Both the position numbers and the translations under genes were made by a program. From contig NZ_CP101137.1 of NCBI RefSeq assembly GCF_028473745.1, positions 3,348,001 to 3,412,000 on the forward strand: a stretch of DNA of 64,000 bases, read 5' to 3'. The stretch comes from Streptomyces sp. M92 (GTDB taxonomy: Bacteria > Actinomycetota > Actinomycetes > Streptomycetales > Streptomycetaceae). The notes below the pieces were generated by a model. That model saw only the letters and a list, made by a program, of their open reading frames with translations. It did no database searches and had not been told where the DNA came from. This document shows positions 60,407-64,000 of the stretch, in pieces (the first letter of the stretch is position 1; every line of letters begins with the position of its first letter).

Positions 60407-63400
60407 ATGCTCGCTTCCGTGGAGACCAGGTCCGTCAGTCCCGTGTTCGTCGGCCGCGCCGGCGAACTGGCCATCCTGCACGACGCGCTCGTCCGCGCCG
60501 CCTCCGCCGAGCCGCAGGCGCTGCTCCTCGGCGGCGAGGCAGGCGTGGGCAAGACCCGTCTCGTCGAGGAGTTCGCCGACGCCGCACGCCGGCAGGGCGC
60601 CGTCGTCGCGCTGGGCGGCTGCGTCGAGATCGGCGCCGACGGACTGCCCTTCGCGCCCTTCTCCACCGCCCTGCGCGCCCTGCGCCGCCAACTGCCCGGG
60701 GAACTGGCGGACGCCGCCGCCGGACAGGAGGAGGAACTGGCCCGGCTGCTGCCCGAACTGGGCGAGGGCGCCCCGGTCACCGGCGGCGGCCGGCACGACG
60801 AGGAGAGCATGGCCCGCCTCTTCGAGCTCACCGCCCGCCTGCTGGAGCGCGTGGCCGCCCGGCACACCGTCGTCCTCGTCCTGGAGGACCTGCACTGGGC
60901 CGACGCCTCCACCCGCCACCTGATCGCCTACCTCGTCCGCACCCTGCGCACCGGCCGCCTCGTCGTCCTGGCCACCTACCGCTCCGACGACATCCACCGC
61001 CGCCACCCGCTGCGCCCCCTGCTCGCCGAACTCGACCGGCTGCGCACCGTCCGCCGCATCGAGCTGGGCCGCTTCACCCGTGACGAGGTGGGCCGGCAGA
61101 TCGCCGGCATCCTCGCCTACGAACCCGACCCGCTCCAGGTCGACGAGATCTTCGAACGCTCCGACGGCAACGCCTTCTTCGTCGAGGAACTGGCCGTCGC
61201 CGCTCACGAGGGCTGCTGCACCGGCCTCACCGACTCTCTGCGCGACCTGCTCCTGGTCCGCGTCGAGGCGCTGTCCGAGAGCGCCCAGCGGGTCGCCCGG
61301 ACCGTCGCCGAGGGCGGCTCCACCGTCGAGTACCGGCTGCTCGCCGCCGTCGCCTCACTCGCCGAGGACGACCTCATCGAGGCGCTGCGCGCCGCCGTCG
61401 GCGCCAACATCCTGCTGCCCGCCCCCGACGGCGACGGCTACCGCTTCCGGCACTCCCTGGTCCGCGAGGCCGTCGCCGACGACCTGCTCCCCGGCGAGCG
61501 CTCCCGCCTCAACCGCCGCTACGCCGAGGCCCTGGACGCCGACCCCACGCTGGTGCCCGCCGCCGAGCGCGTGATGCGCCTGGCCAGCTACTGGTACCAC
61601 GCCCACGACCCCGCCAGGGCCCTGCCCGCGGTACTGGACGCCTCCGTCGAGGCCCGCCGCCGCCACGCCTACTCCGAGCAACTGAGGCTCCTGGAACGCG
61701 CCATGGAGCTGTGGGACTCCGTGCCCGACGACATCCGCGCCACCCTGCGCCCCGTCGACTACACCGAGGTCTACCCGCCCTGCGGCTGCGATCCGCAGAC
61801 CACGCCCCTGCGCTACCTCGACCTCATGGCGGAGGCCGCCGTCGCCGGACGGCTGTGCGGGGAGCGGGAACGCGCCCTGAAGATCACCAAGCGGGCGCTG
61901 CGCCTGCTGGAGGAGGAGCAGGAGACGGGCGCGGGGGTGCCCGCGAGCGGCCGGGACCCGCAGCGCGCCGCCTGGTTCTGGACGCAGCGCTCCCTGCTGG
62001 TCCAGGCCCAGGGACGCGGCGACGGCTGGCGGGAGCTCGGCATCGCCCAGGAACTGGTCCGCGGCCTGCCGCCCTCCCAGGTGCACGCCGAGGTGCTGGC
62101 CATGGCCGCCAACTGGTCGATGCTCCACGACCCGGGCCCCGACGCGGTCGTCGCCGCCGAGCGGGCCGTCGAGTACGCGCGCATGGTCGGCGCCGACGAC
62201 ATCGAGCTCAACGCCCGGCTCACCCTGGGCGGCCTGATGGTCGACGCGGGCCACATCGACGCGGGGCTCGCCGAGATGTACCAGGTCAGAGGCCTGGTGG
62301 TGGCGCAAGGGCGGTCCGCCGTGGTGGCCCGCAGCCACGTCAACCTGCCGTCCGTCCTGGAGAGCGTCGGCCGTTCCGAGGAGGCGCTCGGCATCCTGCG
62401 CGAGGGTGTCGAGCTGACCCGGCGGATGGGGCTGCTGGAGTCCGAGGCCTGGGTGTGGGGCAACCTCTCCGAGTCGCTGATCTCGCTGGGCCGCTGGGAC
62501 GAGGCCCTGGAGGCCGCGGCGCGGGCATCGGCCCCGGGCCGCGGCCCCGCACCACGCGGTGGCGCCGCCCTCAAGCGCGCCGTCGTCGCCCTCGCCCGGG
62601 GCGGGACGGCCGAGGCCGCCGGGCTGCTCGCCGAGGCCCGCGCCGCCTACGGCACGCACGACCCCATGCCGCAGTACCGCCTCCCGCTGGCCGCCCTCGC
62701 CCTCGGCATCGCCGCCGCCGAGGGCCGCCTCCCCGACGTCCGCGCCGAACTCGGCCGGGCCCTGGACGCGGGCCTGCCGCCCGGCACCCAGCGCTACGGC
62801 TGGCCGCTGCTGCTGTTCGCCGCCCAGGCGGAGGCCGACGCCCGCGGGCTGCCGGCCGCCGAGGAGGGACGGGCCGAGGCCCTGGAACGGATCGCCGGCA
62901 CCGCCAAGTCGCTCACCACCGGGGCACCCGTCTGGCTCGCCCACGAGAAGTGGGTCCGTGCCGAACTCCACCGGGCCGAGGGCCGGGACACCCCGGCGCT
63001 CTGGACGGAGGTGGTCACCGCCTTCGAGTGCCTGGAGCGGCCCTACGATCTCGCCCGGGTCCGGCACCGGCTCGCCGCCGCCCTCCTGGACACCGGCGGC
63101 GAGGACGAGCGCGCCCGCGCCACGGAGCTGCTCCGCCTGGCCGGCGCCGTCGCCCGGCACCTCGGCGCCCGTCCGCTGGCCGACGCGGTCGACCGGCTCG
63201 GCCGCCGCGCCCGCCTCACCCTGGGCCGCGCCGCCGGACCCGAGCGCGTCCCCGCCGACCCGGCCGAGGCCCTGGGCCTCACCGGCCGGGAACGCGACGT
63301 GCTGCGCCTGGTCTCCGACGGCCGCACCAACCGGCAGATAGCGGAGGAACTCTTCATCTCCCCGAAGACGGCCAGCGTCCACGTCTCCAACATCCTGGCC

Positions 63401-63496
63401 AAGCTCGGCGTGTCCGGCCGCGGTGAGGCGGCGGCGGTGGCCCACCGGCTGGCGCTCTTCCCGGCCGACCGGCTCACGTCCGGTTCGGCCGAGTGA
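60407..63496 (+). CDS. Large LuxR-family (LAL) transcriptional regulator
   Basis: A 1,029-residue ATP-binding regulator: N-terminal AAA module with Walker A GGEAGVGKT (42-50) and Walker B VVLVLEDLHWAD, a long TPR-like helical middle, and a C-terminal LuxR helix-turn-helix (LTGRERDVLRLVSDGRTNRQ, IAEELFISPKTASVHVSNIL). LAL proteins activate genes for catabolism or antibiotics on binding a ligand. Start is uncertain: ATG 60407 is used; GTG 60419 would begin right at ETRSVSPVFVGR, and GTG 60299 overlaps the small upstream gene. The target is unknown; the neighbour downstream is a 67-residue protein. Confidence 0.88.
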   Translation: MLASVETRSVSPVFVGRAGELAILHDALVRAASAEPQALLLGGEAGVGKTRLVEEFADAARRQGAVVALGGCVEIGADGLPFAPFSTALRALRRQLPGELADAAAGQEEELARLLPELGEGAPVTGGGRHDEESMARLFELTARLLERVAARHTVVLVLEDLHWADASTRHLIAYLVRTLRTGRLVVLATYRSDDIHRRHPLRPLLAELDRLRTVRRIELGRFTRDEVGRQIAGILAYEPDPLQVDEIFERSDGNAFFVEELAVAAHEGCCTGLTDSLRDLLLVRVEALSESAQRVARTVAEGGSTVEYRLLAAVASLAEDDLIEALRAAVGANILLPAPDGDGYRFRHSLVREAVADDLLPGERSRLNRRYAEALDADPTLVPAAERVMRLASYWYHAHDPARALPAVLDASVEARRRHAYSEQLRLLERAMELWDSVPDDIRATLRPVDYTEVYPPCGCDPQTTPLRYLDLMAEAAVAGRLCGERERALKITKRALRLLEEEQETGAGVPASGRDPQRAAWFWTQRSLLVQAQGRGDGWRELGIAQELVRGLPPSQVHAEVLAMAANWSMLHDPGPDAVVAAERAVEYARMVGADDIELNARLTLGGLMVDAGHIDAGLAEMYQVRGLVVAQGRSAVVARSHVNLPSVLESVGRSEEALGILREGVELTRRMGLLESEAWVWGNLSESLISLGRWDEALEAAARASAPGRGPAPRGGAALKRAVVALARGGTAEAAGLLAEARAAYGTHDPMPQYRLPLAALALGIAAAEGRLPDVRAELGRALDAGLPPGTQRYGWPLLLFAAQAEADARGLPAAEEGRAEALERIAGTAKSLTTGAPVWLAHEKWVRAELHRAEGRDTPALWTEVVTAFECLERPYDLARVRHRLAAALLDTGGEDERARATELLRLAGAVARHLGARPLADAVDRLGRRARLTLGRAAGPERVPADPAEALGLTGRERDVLRLVSDGRTNRQIAEELFISPKTASVHVSNILAKLGVSGRGEAAAVAHRLALFPADRLTSGSAE

Positions 63497-63534
63497 GGCT
63501 TACGCTGTAAAGGACGCCGACGGACGGAGGCACT

Positions 63535-63738
63535 GTGTTCAACGCATTCGAGGAGCTGTTCTCCCCCGGCCGCAAGCACACCCGCGACGAGCAGAACCGA
63601 CTGGAACTGACCCGCGAGGACGTCGGTGACGGCGACCCCGGCCACGGCCCGATAGACCTCTCGTCGGGCAAGGTCGTCGTCCACGTCCCCCGCCCCGCCG
63701 AGGCGGCCGACGACCGAGGACACCCGAGCGGCCCCTGA
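63535..63738 (+). CDS. Small protein of DUF6191-like type
   Basis: A 67-residue hydrophilic protein: FNAFEELFSPGRKHTRDEQN, then RLELTREDVGDGDPGHGPID and LSSGKVVVHVP. GTG at 63535 has GGAGG five bases upstream, and TACGCT at 63501 may be a -10 box. It resembles short Streptomyces proteins of unknown function. Confidence 0.6.
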   Translation: MFNAFEELFSPGRKHTRDEQNRLELTREDVGDGDPGHGPIDLSSGKVVVHVPRPAEAADDRGHPSGP

Positions 63739-63746
63739 GGCCCGTC

Positions 63747-64000
63747 CTAGCTGACCCGCAGCTCCAGGATCCGGTCGTCGTCCTGCTTCGGGTCGCCCCG
63801 GCCGTCCGTGTTGCTGGTCACCAGCCACAGCCGGTCGCCGCCCGCCGCGACGACCGTGCGCAGCCGCCCGTACTCGCCCTCCAGGAAGGCCTGCGGGTCG
63901 GCCGCCGCCTCCGTCCCCTTCAGCGGCACCCGCCACAGCCGCTCACCGCGCAGGCCCGCCATCCACACCGAACCCTCGGCGAAGGCGATACCGCTGGGGG
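63747..64000 (-). CDS. PQQ-type glucose/sorbosone dehydrogenase family, C-terminal part
   Basis: Only the last ~84 codons are inside the window. The pattern PSGIAFAEGSVWMAGLRGE, RLWRVPL, FLEGEYGRLRTVVAA, LWLVTSNTDGRGDP and DDRILEL is the last blades of the beta-propeller of soluble aldose/sorbosone dehydrogenases, often secreted lipoproteins. It is convergent with the small gene at 63535, 8 bp apart. Confidence 0.8.
   Translation of the reverse strand, partial: PSGIAFAEGSVWMAGLRGERLWRVPLKGTEAAADPQAFLEGEYGRLRTVVAAGGDRLWLVTSNTDGRGDPKQDDDRILELRVS

Overview
The window is high-GC Streptomyces chromosome: coding DNA with G/C in almost every third codon position, GTG/TTG starts after GGAGG-like sites, ATGA/GTGA stop-start overlaps, and only two TTA codons noticed. 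Several genes match ones I know from Streptomyces coelicolor A3(2) and its relatives: the guanine-specific ADP-ribosyltransferase ScARP, the c-di-GMP enzyme RmdB, the gatC-gatA-gatB cluster with a small gene inside it, and the glycine-riboswitch gcv operon. I infer a strain of the S. coelicolor/S. lividans group, core region. No tRNA, rRNA or CRISPR array was seen.

Layout. 1-12.9 kb: class A beta-lactamase (cut by the edge), two tandem L,D-transpeptidases, GlgX, an enoyl-CoA hydratase, an RsbW-like ATPase with a TTA codon, secreted ScARP, a GNAT/MerR divergent pair, a two-EF-hand protein, an F420-type oxidoreductase, a GH25 lysozyme and an MFS carrier. 13.0-21.5 kb: a decayed integrative element flanked by a perfect 69-bp direct repeat. 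It holds a tyrosine integrase broken by one TAG, an excisionase, an IS5-type IS, two SpoIIE-type phosphatases, CutA, and transposase and small-gene remnants. 21.4-26.0 kb: sdaA, glyA, gcvH and gcvT on the minus strand behind a tandem glycine riboswitch, so glycine is cleaved, turned into serine and deaminated to pyruvate. 26.2-35.5 kb: a P-loop protein, two SseB-like proteins, and a five-gene oligopeptide ABC transporter ending in a strong terminator. 35.5-47.3 kb: TRIC-like channel, an erythromycin-esterase homologue divergent from a double-MerR regulator, thioesterase, TetR with two tiny membrane proteins, cysteine desulfurase plus MnmA (tRNA 2-thiouridine), amidase, hydrolases and a MetE-like protein. 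47.4-64 kb: LigA, RmdB (second TTA codon), three tandem ~150-bp repeats, GatCAB, MMPL exporter, GNAT, small proteins, a large LuxR (LAL) regulator and the end of a sugar dehydrogenase.

The most unusual structure is the element. Its attachment core is the last 22 codons plus stop of sdaA, the part of the enzyme that ends in the C-terminal cysteine. The integrase reads into its own copy of the core in the same frame, so Int and SdaA end in the same 22 residues. Short CAGGGACTT-like repeats lie just inside both ends and look like Int arm sites. The TAG at codon 343 removes the second half of the catalytic domain, so the element is probably fixed unless the stop is suppressed or an enzyme acts in trans.
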